Shown: positions 1-5,399 of the stretch, one piece after another
Layout: every line of letters begins with the position of its first letter
Numbering within the stretch: position 1 is the stretch's first letter
Assembly (NCBI GenBank): GCA_015711875.1
Contig: MU158546.1
Span: 460-6,701 of the forward strand
Direction: 5' to 3'
DNA from: Candidatus Solincola jinzensis
GTDB lineage: Bacteria > Actinomycetota > Geothermincolia > Geothermincolales > RBG-13-55-18
Length of the DNA stretch: 6,242 bases
The notes under the pieces: generated by a model
What the model was told of the DNA's origin: nothing
The model's input: only the letters and a program-made list of their open reading frames with translations
The model's database searches: none
Made by a program: the position numbers and the translations under genes

Positions 1-831
1 TTCCGTGGCCTGCGCGGCGACCTGAGGAGCGGCGAGATCGAGCTGGACCTGGCCGCCCTCGAGGACTTGGTGGAGGAGATGTTGCTGGAGATAGCTTCCT
101 TCGCCGGCCTGGACGTGTCTTCCCTGGATCCGGCGAGGATAGGAGAGGGTATGCCCCGCGCCGATGGGGCGGCGGTGTATTTCATCTATGCCCTGCGTAT
201 GGCGACGGACCCGGCCATGAAACTGAGGTTTTACCTCAAGGCCATCGCCGCGGATCCCTATTTTCCCCTCGCTTACACCAACGCCGCCCAGTTGCTGCTG
301 GGAGAGGGAAAGCACGGCGATGCGCTGAAGCTTTTGCTCAGGGCCGAGGAACGCCTGAAGGGAGGGGAGTTCGAGCCGGATATCCTGAACCTGGCGGGGG
401 TCGCCACCCTCCATGTGGGCATGTGGGAGGATGCGGTTAAGCTGTGGAAGAAGGCCTTGGAGATATGCCCGAATCATGTAGAGGCGCTCTGCAATCTGGC
501 CGCTGCTTACGCCATGCGCGAGCTCTATGAGGAGGCAGATGCATACTACCGCGCCGCCCTAGCCTGTCGGGACGATTATCCCCTGGCTTGGTTCTCACTG
601 GGTAGGATGCAGGCGCGCCGCGGCATGCATGAGGAGGCGGAGGCCTCCATGCGGCGTTATATAGAGCTGTGCCCCGGCGATCCCTGGGCGTACTATATAT
701 TGGGGATAAGCCTGTCACGGCAGGGCCGTGAGGCGGAGGCGGAGTTCTCGCTGGGCAAAGCGGCGCAGCTCGACCCCGATGGGGAGGCCGGTGCCCTCGC
801 CCGCAGGGAGTTGGAGGACCTGAGGGGTTGA
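1..831 (+). CDS. Tetratricopeptide-repeat (TPR) protein, 5' end outside the window
   Basis: The frame is open from base 1 to a TGA at 829-831, giving 276 visible residues, so the true start probably lies upstream. Internal TTG (67), GTG (70) and ATG (79) codons have no well-spaced Shine-Dalgarno site. Five consecutive 34-residue TPR units are readable at about 89-122, 126-159, 160-193, 194-227 and 228-261 of the visible fragment. They show the usual pattern of W/L-LG/A-Y-G-EA-A near the ends and a Pro between units (for example the units ending LEICPNH, IELCPGD and AQLDPDG). A degenerate unit lies at about 58-88. TPR arrays form helical scaffolds for protein-protein contact; nothing here identifies the partner. 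No membrane segment or signal peptide is visible, though the N-terminus is missing. The downstream neighbour is convergent, so this gene ends its transcription unit. The fold is confident; the role is unknown. Confidence 0.85.
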   Translation, partial: FRGLRGDLRSGEIELDLAALEDLVEEMLLEIASFAGLDVSSLDPARIGEGMPRADGAAVYFIYALRMATDPAMKLRFYLKAIAADPYFPLAYTNAAQLLLGEGKHGDALKLLLRAEERLKGGEFEPDILNLAGVATLHVGMWEDAVKLWKKALEICPNHVEALCNLAAAYAMRELYEEADAYYRAALACRDDYPLAWFSLGRMQARRGMHEEAEASMRRYIELCPGDPWAYYILGISLSRQGREAEAEFSLGKAAQLDPDGEAGALARRELEDLRG

Positions 832-890
832 AGCCCGCCTTTCTTCACGCGGGGTTCGGCATCATACCGGTACGTGACCTCAGGGCTTCG

Positions 891-927
891 CGATGGCGAG
901 GCCGCGGGCAATAAGGCGGCGCCATCG
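891..927 (+). terminator. Composite GC-rich hairpin downstream of the TPR gene, possible terminator
   Basis: Bases 891-897 (cgatggc) pair with 921-927 (gccatcg). After a three-base bulge (gag), 901-905 (gccgc) pair with 916-920 (gcggc) around a 10-base loop. That gives 12 Watson-Crick pairs in one structure 60 bases past the TPR stop. No T-run follows it, so it would be a non-canonical terminator or some other RNA structure. The pairing is directly visible; the role is inferred. Confidence 0.35.
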
Positions 928-992
928 TCATCCCAATTTGCATTCTCTCGCGAAGTCGGCCTTAATGGCGTCAGGGAGCGTATGGCGGAGAG

Positions 993-1013
993 GGGCGGCG
1001 GACAGCGCCGCCC
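993..1013 (+). terminator. Perfect 8-bp GC stem with 5-base loop, possible terminator
   Basis: gggcggcg at 993-1000 is the exact reverse complement of cgccgccc at 1006-1013, around the loop gacag. Only a short pyrimidine stretch (gctttcc) follows, with no real T-run. It lies in the convergent gap, where terminators are expected, but GC-rich DNA yields such stems by chance, so the call is weak. Confidence 0.28.
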
Positions 1014-1209
1014 GCTTTCCAAGCAGTCCTCTCGACCGGGCGCCCCTTGCCTCGTTCGGCACGGGGGTGCAGCGTGGGTTGAGAGTCGGGCCTTACCGGT
1101 TGATCGAGCGGCGTGGCCGTGACGTTTTCTGTCAGAAGAGCGCCGATGCCCGCGGGGGTTTAACAGGGTTTTGTGACCCCGTGGCCCGTGGTCGATAAGC
1201 GTCTGGGAG

Positions 1210-1225
1210 CCCGCCGTGGGGCGGG
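1210..1225 (-). terminator. Short GC hairpin just after the crotonase stop, possible terminator
   Basis: cccgcc (1210-1215) pairs with ggcggg (1220-1225) around a 4-base loop. On the minus strand it begins seven bases after the crotonase TGA. Its position is right for a terminator, but the stem is only 6 bp and no U-run follows. Confidence 0.35.
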
Positions 1226-1231
1226 AGAGGT

Positions 1232-2020
1232 TCAGCGCCCCTTGAACTGCGGCTTGCGATTCTCAGCCAGCGCCTGTATGGCCTCCCGGTGGTCCTCCGA
1301 GACCAGGCACAGTGTCTGGGCGATGGCCTCGAACTCCAATGCCGTCTCGGGGTCGGAATCCCAGCAGCGGTTGATGACCTGCTTGGCCAGGGCGATGCCT
1401 AGTATGGGGCCCTCCGCCAGCCTGCGGGCGAGCTTCAACGCCTCCGGCAACACCTGGTCCTTGGGGTAGACATGCTCCACCATGCCGATGCGGTAAGCCT
1501 CCGCGGCGTCGATGGTGTCGCCGGTGAGGATGAGCTCCTTGGCGTAGCCGTTGCCTACCAGGCGCGCCAGGCGCTTGCAGGCGCCGAGGTCAGGGATGAT
1601 GCCGAACTTTATCTCCATGAGGTTGAACTTGGCGTCCTCGGAGGCGATGCGGATGTCGCACGCGAGCATGATCTCCATAGCGCCCCCGAAGGCCAGGCCG
1701 TTGACGGCGGCGATCACCGGCTTGTCCATCATCTCGTAGGCGAGGTAAGTGCCCTGGACCTCCTTCAGAAAGGAGTGGATCTGCAGGGCGGAGAGCTGCA
1801 TCAGACCCGCGAAGCTCCCCAGGTCCAGCCCGCTGGAGAAGGATTTCCCCGCCCCCGTCATCACCACCGCTCTTACCTCGGGGTCGTTCTGGAGCTCCTT
1901 AGCGGCCGCGCCGAGCTCAATGAACATGGTATGGTTCATGGCGTTGTGCGTCTCTGGACGGTTCAGTGTGAGGATAGCCACCCCGTCCTGCTTCTCGATC
2001 TTGATCGCTTCGTAGTCCAT
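1232..2020 (-). CDS. Enoyl-CoA hydratase/isomerase (crotonase) family protein
   Basis: Complete 262-residue protein, the usual length for a single-domain crotonase. The family polarises acyl-CoA thioesters in an oxyanion hole to hydrate or isomerise double bonds, normally in the cytoplasm in fatty-acid or aromatic-acid degradation. Visible family marks are LNRPETHNAMN at 19-29, the first oxyanion-hole segment FSSGLDL at 61-67, the second (NGLAFGGAMEI) at 107-117 and the C-terminal RKPQFKGR. Both hydratase catalytic glutamates have counterparts: E116 in GGAMEI and E136 in LMEI. D144 in IIPDLGA sits where dienoyl-CoA isomerases carry a catalytic Asp, and FSSGLDL also resembles that subgroup, so the reaction could be isomerisation rather than hydration. 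The ATG (cat at 2018-2020) is preceded by GGGAGGGAA with about 5 bases of spacing. It stands alone, divergent from the zinc-ribbon gene, so no pathway can be read from context. Family certain; substrate unknown. Confidence 0.93.
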   Translation of the reverse strand: MDYEAIKIEKQDGVAILTLNRPETHNAMNHTMFIELGAAAKELQNDPEVRAVVMTGAGKSFSSGLDLGSFAGLMQLSALQIHSFLKEVQGTYLAYEMMDKPVIAAVNGLAFGGAMEIMLACDIRIASEDAKFNLMEIKFGIIPDLGACKRLARLVGNGYAKELILTGDTIDAAEAYRIGMVEHVYPKDQVLPEALKLARRLAEGPILGIALAKQVINRCWDSDPETALEFEAIAQTLCLVSEDHREAIQALAENRKPQFKGR

Positions 2021-2057
2021 CGGTTCCCTCCCTTTCTCTCCGGGCCTGATGCCGTTT

Positions 2058-2071
2058 GCGTGAGCTCATGC
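2058..2071. promoter_or_regulatory. Imperfect 14-bp dyad upstream of the crotonase gene
   Basis: gcgtgagctcatgc has a perfect 8-bp core palindrome (tgagctca, 2061-2068) with two further symmetrical flanking pairs and one mismatched pair. It lies 38 bp upstream of the crotonase start, in the divergent spacer, where an operator could sit. I could not find a convincing -35/-10 pair for the crotonase gene around it. Confidence 0.2.
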
Positions 2072-2122
2072 CATGATGTCACTCCCCTGCAAGGCTAACA
2101 CAGACAGGGCCATGAAGGCGAT

Positions 2123-2149
2123 CGGCGCGTTCCCGCTTCGGTCGCGCCG
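2123..2149 (+). other. GC-rich hairpin upstream of the zinc-ribbon promoter
   Basis: cggcgcg (2123-2129) pairs with cgcgccg (2143-2149). Inside it a small ccg/cgg stem (2133-2135 with 2139-2141) closes a 3-base loop. It ends about 40 bp upstream of the zinc-ribbon -10 element. It may be a protein-binding dyad or an incidental GC palindrome; no T-run suggests a terminator. Confidence 0.25.
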
Positions 2150-2173
2150 GGCCGTGCTTTTGCGCATGGCGCT

Positions 2174-2190
2174 GGCTTTGCATATATGTT
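2174..2190 (+). repeat. Copy 1 of a promoter-associated box shared with the DUF1015 gene
   Basis: GGCTTTGCATATATGTT matches 5385-5402 (GGCTTTGGATATAATGTT) with one substitution and one inserted base. Both copies lie immediately upstream of a gene on the plus strand. Here the box abuts the extended -10 hexamer; in the other copy it contains the -10. In this copy TATATG (2183-2188) could act as an alternative -10, 17 bp after TTGCGC (2160-2165). Confidence 0.45.
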
Positions 2191-2198
2191 GCTATAAT
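2190..2198 (+). promoter_or_regulatory. Extended -10 promoter for the FmdB-family gene
   Basis: TGCTATAAT is an exact match to the extended -10 consensus TGnTATAAT. There is no good -35 at 17 bp (the sequence there is cgctgg), which is tolerated by extended -10 promoters. Transcription would begin near 2205, leaving a very short leader that starts essentially at the Shine-Dalgarno site. Confidence 0.65.
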
Positions 2199-2206
2199 TA
2201 AAATAC

Positions 2207-2213
2207 GGAGGTG
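2207..2213 (+). promoter_or_regulatory. Ribosome binding site that fixes a TTG start
   Basis: GGAGGTG lies six bases before TTG at 2220. The alternative in-frame GTG at 2211 is part of this site and so cannot be served by it. This places the start at 2220. Confidence 0.75.
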
Positions 2214-2219
2214 AGTGAT

Positions 2220-2483
2220 TTGCCCATATATGAGTACCGCTGCACGGAATGTGGATGCTCATTCGACCTCATCCAACCCATGGACGCGGAGAGGGTGGCT
2301 GACTGCGAGCGCTGCGGCGCGCAGGCCAAGAGGGTTTTCAGCCCCCGCATAGCCATCAAGTACGAAGGCTGGGGATTCAACTCCACCGACAAGCTCCTGC
2401 CCGAGAGCAGCCGCGTGAAGCGGGACTTCAAGCAGCTCCGCGAAAAAGCGGAGCAGATCATGGACGAGGATTTCACGCCGTGA
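2220..2483 (+). CDS. FmdB-family putative zinc-ribbon regulatory protein
   Basis: An 87-residue protein starting with TTG, beginning MPIYEYRC as FmdB-family proteins do. Two CxxC knuckles (C8-TE-C11 and C28-ER-C31) form a predicted zinc ribbon. The following FSPRIAIKYEGWGFNSTD stretch matches the family's conserved Lys-Gly/Trp-Gly-Phe-x-x-Thr-Asp segment. The Lys/Glu/Arg-rich C-terminus looks helical and solvent exposed. The family is named after a gene near formamide/acetamide use and is annotated as regulatory, but its biochemical role is not established. A strong extended -10 promoter lies just upstream. The gene is alone in its transcription unit, divergent from the crotonase gene and convergent with the radical SAM gene. 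I prefer TTG 2220 over the in-frame GTG at 2211 because of the Shine-Dalgarno position and the family N-terminus. Confidence 0.9.
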   Translation: MPIYEYRCTECGCSFDLIQPMDAERVADCERCGAQAKRVFSPRIAIKYEGWGFNSTDKLLPESSRVKRDFKQLREKAEQIMDEDFTP

Positions 2484-2504
2484 AAAGGCTTTGATCCCCC
2501 CTGA

Positions 2505-2536
2505 GAGGGTGGTGGAGAAAGGGCCGTGCCACCCTC
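2505..2536 (+). other. 8-bp inverted repeat after the FmdB-family gene
   Basis: gagggtgg (2505-2512) is the reverse complement of ccaccctc (2529-2536), with a 16-base spacer. It starts 22 bases after the stop codon. The large loop and lack of a T-run make it a weak terminator candidate. Confidence 0.25.
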
Positions 2537-2565
2537 GATCGACTGCGCGGGCCATACGCTGAACC

Positions 2566-2586
2566 TGGCGCTTGCGAAGAGCGCCA
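2566..2586. terminator. Compact hairpin between convergent genes, possible bidirectional terminator
   Basis: tggcgct (2566-2572) pairs exactly with agcgcca (2580-2586). A further T-G wobble (2573 with 2579) closes a 5-base loop gcgaa. It sits midway between the converging FmdB-family and radical SAM genes, 82 and 91 bases past their stops, so it could serve both strands. No T-run flanks it. The rest of 2484-2677 holds no recognisable gene. Confidence 0.38.
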
Positions 2587-2677
2587 CCCCAAAACGAGGA
2601 GAGGCGAAACGGGGTGCCGGTAAGGGTCGATGCAGGCAGCCATCCCTGCGGAAGGCCCTGGCTACCCTGGCAAGCCT

Positions 2678-4393
2678 TCAGATCCACCCCATGAGGATGC
2701 GCAGGATATTGAAGCGCTTGAACCTGCTTCCCGGGACCGGCCAGGTGAGCTCCTCCTTGGGCAAGCGCAGCTCCTTGAAGAGCTTTCTCGCCTCGCGCCG
2801 GAGTTTCTCCAGCTCCTTGCGGCGCCGGGAAGCGTCGTCTATGGCCAGAACATCATCCACCAGCTTGAGCAGCGAGATGGTGTCGCGGATACGGCGGTCG
2901 TTGCGCGCCGCGAAGGAGGGGGATATGAGGCCGTTGTTCTCCTTGATGGCGTTGAGGGCCAATAGCGCTTCGTAGGTCACGTCCACGATGTCCTGTCTGG
3001 ACAACCAGCGCGTCTCGTACCCCAGCATATCGCGCCAGTGGGGGGAGAGGGAGGCGTGGGCGAATTCCTCTAAGGTATGGTGGATTATGCGGTATCCGTA
3101 CCGCTCGGGCTCCCGGTGATAGAGGCATTCCGGGTCTATGAAGGGGGCCAGGGGGCCTATGCAGGGATTCACGCGAGGGCCGAAGCGACGCAAAAGCTCC
3201 CCGCAGTATTCCACCGTCTCCATCACCGAGTCGCGGTCCTGGCCGGGAAGCCCGATCATGAAAAAGACATCGAACTTGTCGCAACCGCTGTCCAGCGCCC
3301 AGGAGATGCAGCGCTCCAGCTCCTCGTTGCCGTAGGGCTTGCCGACGATCTCCCGTATCCTTTCGTCGTGGGTCTCCGGGGAGATCTGGAAATCATAGTT
3401 GTCGAAGCTGGAGGCCACGCGCTCGAAATAATCCCTGGGGGCGGGCGAGAAGAGCTCCAGGACGAGGTGATTCTTGAAGCTGACATGGCTGATCAGCTCC
3501 AGGGTGCGCAAGGCGTATTCCGTCCCGCCCTGTAGGAGGTCACCGACCACGAAGATGGGGGCGGTAGTGAACCTGGTGATGAGCTCCACATCGTAGGCTA
3601 TGCGTTCCGGGGAACGGAAGGCGGGTCTCTCCCTTTCGCAAAGCCTCATAAGCGCTTGGTGAGAGCCTCCGCAGAAAGCGCAATCCCTGGTACAGCCGCG
3701 GCAGGTGAGCACCATGGTCACGGGGTAACTCCACCAGTTCCAGAAAGCGCGCAGGCTCTTCCAGTCCCCATATTTCAAGGCGGAGCGGATCATGTAGCGG
3801 TAATTGTCCCCCAGGTATTCGAGGCTCGCGGGAAGGTATGACAGGGGGTTCTCGATCACCGAGCCTCCGGGACCCCGGCAGGTGAGGTTGGGTATTTCCA
3901 GTGGGGAGCCGCCCCTCATGATGGCCTCCAGGAGGCGCCGCAGCGGCTCCTCGGTGGAGTCTCCCCTCACCACGTAATCCACAAAGGGATAGGCCATGAG
4001 CTGGCGATGAAAATAGGTGGCGGAATACCCGCCCATGATGACCGGCTTCGAAGGGTGTATCTCCTTCACCAGGCGGGCGATCTCGAGGGCGCCCTGGGCG
4101 TGGGTGAGCCAGTGGAAATCAATACCGAAGGCGGCCGGGTTGAGGCGTGAAAGGAAGCCGGGCACATCGAAGCGCTCGTCCTCGAGCATGCGCTGCGCCA
4201 GGTTGACCACCCTGGTGTTTATGCCTCCACGCTCGAGGTATTCGCCCAGGTAAGTGAAGCCGATGGGGTAGAGCTCGAATACCGGGGTGGAGGGCACGAG
4301 GTCGCTGATGGGGCTGGGGACGATGGTCAGGCGGCGGAAGTCGTATACGCTGGGCGGGTGCAGGAGAACGAAGTCCGGCTTGGCAAACAGCAT
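2678..4393 (-). CDS. B12-binding-type domain / radical SAM domain protein
   Basis: A 571-residue protein of an uncharacterised cobalamin-type radical SAM family. Residues about 6-160 form a B12-binding Rossmann-like domain: LLHPPS at the start, then YPIGFTYLGEYLERGGI, PVIMGGYSAT (MGG at 120-122) and VDYVVRGDSTEEPL. The classical DxHxxG cobalamin-ligand motif is absent, as in many radical SAM relatives. The radical SAM core starts near 222 with the CX3CX2C cluster ligands C234, C238 and C241 in the context CAFCGGS. An extra Cys (C231) precedes them. ISPETHDERIREIVGK and IGLPG (380-384) are later core elements. The tail (about 515-545) is Lys/Arg/Glu-rich and may be coiled. I chose ATG (cat at 4391-4393) with GAGGTG five bases upstream over an in-frame GTG at 4411. 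A MerR-type regulator gene lies upstream on the same strand. Substrate unknown; radical-based methylation or carbon rearrangement are possibilities only. Confidence 0.92.
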   Translation of the reverse strand: MLFAKPDFVLLHPPSVYDFRRLTIVPSPISDLVPSTPVFELYPIGFTYLGEYLERGGINTRVVNLAQRMLEDERFDVPGFLSRLNPAAFGIDFHWLTHAQGALEIARLVKEIHPSKPVIMGGYSATYFHRQLMAYPFVDYVVRGDSTEEPLRRLLEAIMRGGSPLEIPNLTCRGPGGSVIENPLSYLPASLEYLGDNYRYMIRSALKYGDWKSLRAFWNWWSYPVTMVLTCRGCTRDCAFCGGSHQALMRLCERERPAFRSPERIAYDVELITRFTTAPIFVVGDLLQGGTEYALRTLELISHVSFKNHLVLELFSPAPRDYFERVASSFDNYDFQISPETHDERIREIVGKPYGNEELERCISWALDSGCDKFDVFFMIGLPGQDRDSVMETVEYCGELLRRFGPRVNPCIGPLAPFIDPECLYHREPERYGYRIIHHTLEEFAHASLSPHWRDMLGYETRWLSRQDIVDVTYEALLALNAIKENNGLISPSFAARNDRRIRDTISLLKLVDDVLAIDDASRRRKELEKLRREARKLFKELRLPKEELTWPVPGSRFKRFNILRILMGWI

Positions 4394-4398
4394 CGTCC

Positions 4399-4404
4399 CA
4401 CCTC
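4399..4404 (-). promoter_or_regulatory. Ribosome binding site deciding the radical SAM start
   Basis: On the minus strand GAGGTG precedes ATG (4393) by five bases. The alternative GTG at 4411 lies upstream of this site and has no comparable site at normal spacing, so the shorter protein is preferred. Confidence 0.6.
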
Positions 4405-4436
4405 GGTCCACCTCGTCTGTCCTACAGGCTACAAGA

Positions 4437-4465
4437 ATGATAGACGCCGTTTAAGCAGTAGGCAA
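4437..4465 (-). promoter_or_regulatory. Candidate promoter for the radical SAM gene
   Basis: Minus strand: TTGCCT (4460-4465), a 17-bp spacer, then TATCAT (4437-4442). These match the sigma-70-type hexamers at 4/6 and 5/6 positions. The predicted start is near 4430, giving a leader of about 37 bases. It lies after the regulator's stop codon, so the radical SAM gene can be transcribed independently. The spacer is ordinary length, unlike the 19-bp spacer of classical MerR-activated promoters, and shows no clear dyad. Confidence 0.45.
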
Positions 4466-4522
4466 GGCAAGGGATTGCGGAGCCGCCGCAGCGATGGGTA
4501 AAGAAGGCGCGGTTTCATACCC

Positions 4523-4975
4523 TCAGGCCTTAAGCCGGCAGAGGAATTCCTCGCGGTCCCTGGTCATCTCCAGCAGGCGCGAGGATAGCTCCTCGCATAT
4601 CCCGTCCACCGCGATACAGAAGGCCACCTGTCCCCTGCGCAGGGTGTCGAGGATGCTGGAAGGGCTTTCGCATACCTCGAAGATGGTGGAGCCGTCGGTC
4701 ACCAGCTTGCATTCCGCCAGAGGGCGCGAGTAGTCGGTGTGCTCGCGTAGGTATTGAAGGGTTTTGCGGATCTTCTGCAGGGAAATGCCCCGCTGCAGCA
4801 TGGTGACGATGGTCCTCAGCTCCACGAGGTTTCGGAAATCATAGCGGTCCCTTTTCGCGCCGCCGGGAGTGAACTCGACCACCGCAGGCTGCACGAGACC
4901 GGTTTTCCTCCAGTAGCGCAATTGGCGACAGGTGCATCCCGAGAGGCATGCGGCTTGTTCCGCGTTAAAAGTCAT
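4523..4975 (-). CDS. MerR-type transcriptional regulator, cysteine-rich
   Basis: A 150-residue protein. Residues 2-31 match the MerR winged-helix DNA-binding start (FNAEQAACLSGCTCRQLRYWRKTGLVQP, close to the family pattern xxxEaArlsGvsxrtLRyWxrxGLlxP). A wing follows at about 33-47 (GGAKRDRYDF), then a helix at 48-78 (LVELRTIVTMLQRGISLQKIRKTLQYLRE). Residues 85-150 would be the effector/dimer part and match no effector family I recognise. There are eight Cys (10, 14, 16, 89, 102, 120, 127, 146), three of them inside the helix-turn-helix. The ATG (cat at 4973-4975) has GGAGG five bases upstream. The frame stays open to 5221, but that extension (Arg/Gln/Gly-rich) lacks homology and is rejected. 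The gene lies 129 bp upstream of the B12/radical SAM gene on the same strand, so that gene is a candidate target. Ligand unknown. Confidence 0.85.
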   Translation of the reverse strand: MTFNAEQAACLSGCTCRQLRYWRKTGLVQPAVVEFTPGGAKRDRYDFRNLVELRTIVTMLQRGISLQKIRKTLQYLREHTDYSRPLAECKLVTDGSTIFEVCESPSSILDTLRRGQVAFCIAVDGICEELSSRLLEMTRDREEFLCRLKA

Positions 4976-4978
4976 GCA

Positions 4979-4992
4979 GCCCTCCCCAGGGC
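4979..4992 (-). promoter_or_regulatory. Small hairpin overlapping the MerR-gene ribosome binding site
   Basis: On the minus strand GCCCT and AGGGC pair around a GGGG loop. The Shine-Dalgarno bases GGGGAGGG lie in its loop and 3' arm, and the start codon follows three bases later. Such a fold could limit initiation, but a 5-bp stem may be incidental. Confidence 0.25.
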
Positions 4993-5051
4993 GTAAAGGC
5001 GAGCTCTGGATACCGAGTGTTACGAGGATTTCTCCGCTATCGGCATCATTA

Positions 5052-5080
5052 TTTTTATTACAACCGCGCCGGCGCCGCAA
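5052..5080 (-). promoter_or_regulatory. Candidate promoter for the MerR-type gene
   Basis: Minus strand: TTGCGG (5075-5080), a 17-bp spacer, then TAAAAA (5052-5057) inside a local AT-rich island. Each hexamer matches about 4/6 of consensus at best. The leader to the start codon would be about 70 bases. Confidence 0.35.
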
Positions 5081-5273
5081 GGGCCGGGAGGAAAAAAGTC
5101 GCCCGCCTTGCCCGGTTGCCTGTAGAAACCCTACCGGTTGCTGCGAGGTGACGTAGTTGAGAAGCCGGAGGACCGAAGCAACCGCCAAGACCGCAAGGCG
5201 CCGCCGATCCCCCTGCCGCATCTTTTCGCCGTGGGTTCAAGGTCTTAAGGGAGCGTAGCGAGAATAGGGCTTA

Positions 5274-5287
5274 CGCCATGCATGGCG
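5274..5287. promoter_or_regulatory. 14-bp perfect palindrome, candidate operator
   Basis: CGCCATGCATGGCG is perfectly self-complementary. It lies in the divergent region, 106 bp upstream of the DUF1015 -10 centre and about 190 bp upstream of the MerR-type -35. A no-loop palindrome is typical of a dimeric protein site rather than an RNA hairpin. No second copy was noticed elsewhere in the window. Confidence 0.35.
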
Positions 5288-5370
5288 AGGGGACGCGGTG
5301 GGAAGCAAGGGTGGGCTGTGCTGGATGCCCGGCCCGAAGATCGCGGCGATACGCCTGGCCAGGGCGCGCA

Positions 5371-5399
5371 TATACAAGGCGGCGGGCTTTGGATATAAT
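5371..5399 (+). promoter_or_regulatory. Promoter for the DUF1015 gene
   Basis: TATACA (5371-5376), a 17-bp spacer, then a perfect TATAAT (5394-5399). The -35 matches TTGACA at 4/6. Transcription would start near 5406, giving a leader of about 47 bases. Confidence 0.65.

Larger units (their letters stand above)
832..1231. other. 400-bp convergent intergenic region without a recognisable gene
   Basis: This gap lies between the 3' ends of the TPR gene (+) and the crotonase gene (-). Frames on both strands stay open for up to about 110 codons, but their translations are Arg/Pro/Ser/Ala-rich, lack any recognisable motif and have no ribosome binding site, as expected by chance at high GC. What it does hold is three GC-rich inverted repeats, listed separately, which could be terminators for the two converging transcripts. 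Confidence 0.6.

Noticed and set aside
874..1198. Overlapping plus-strand open frames in the convergent gap
   Set aside because: There is no Shine-Dalgarno site, no motif, two competing frames over the same bases, and several hairpins inside; this is chance openness at high GC.
1472..2098. Long plus-strand open frame (208 codons) opposite the crotonase gene
   Set aside because: It is antisense to a clear crotonase; its Val/Glu/His/Arg-rich translation matches nothing, and such frames are common opposite GC-rich genes.
2526..2975. Plus-strand open frame starting in the gap after the FmdB-family gene
   Set aside because: It runs antisense into the radical SAM C-terminus, is Ser/Arg/Leu-rich without a motif, and has no ribosome binding site.
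3077..3535. Plus-strand open frame of 152 codons inside the radical SAM gene
   Set aside because: It is antisense to the conserved radical SAM core and has no family motif.
4394..4522. Possible cobalamin riboswitch upstream of the B12-type radical SAM gene
   Set aside because: The gap is only 129 bases, contains an apparent promoter leaving a leader of about 37 bases, and shows no B12-box-like sequence or long-range pairing.
4976..5221. 82-residue N-terminal extension of the MerR-type protein
   Set aside because: MerR proteins begin at the helix-turn-helix; the ATG at 4975 has a good Shine-Dalgarno site, and the extension is low in recognisable content and overlaps the likely promoter.
5221..5260. 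GGTTCAA stretch resembling a tRNA T-loop
   Set aside because: No acceptor, D or anticodon stems can be built around it on either strand.
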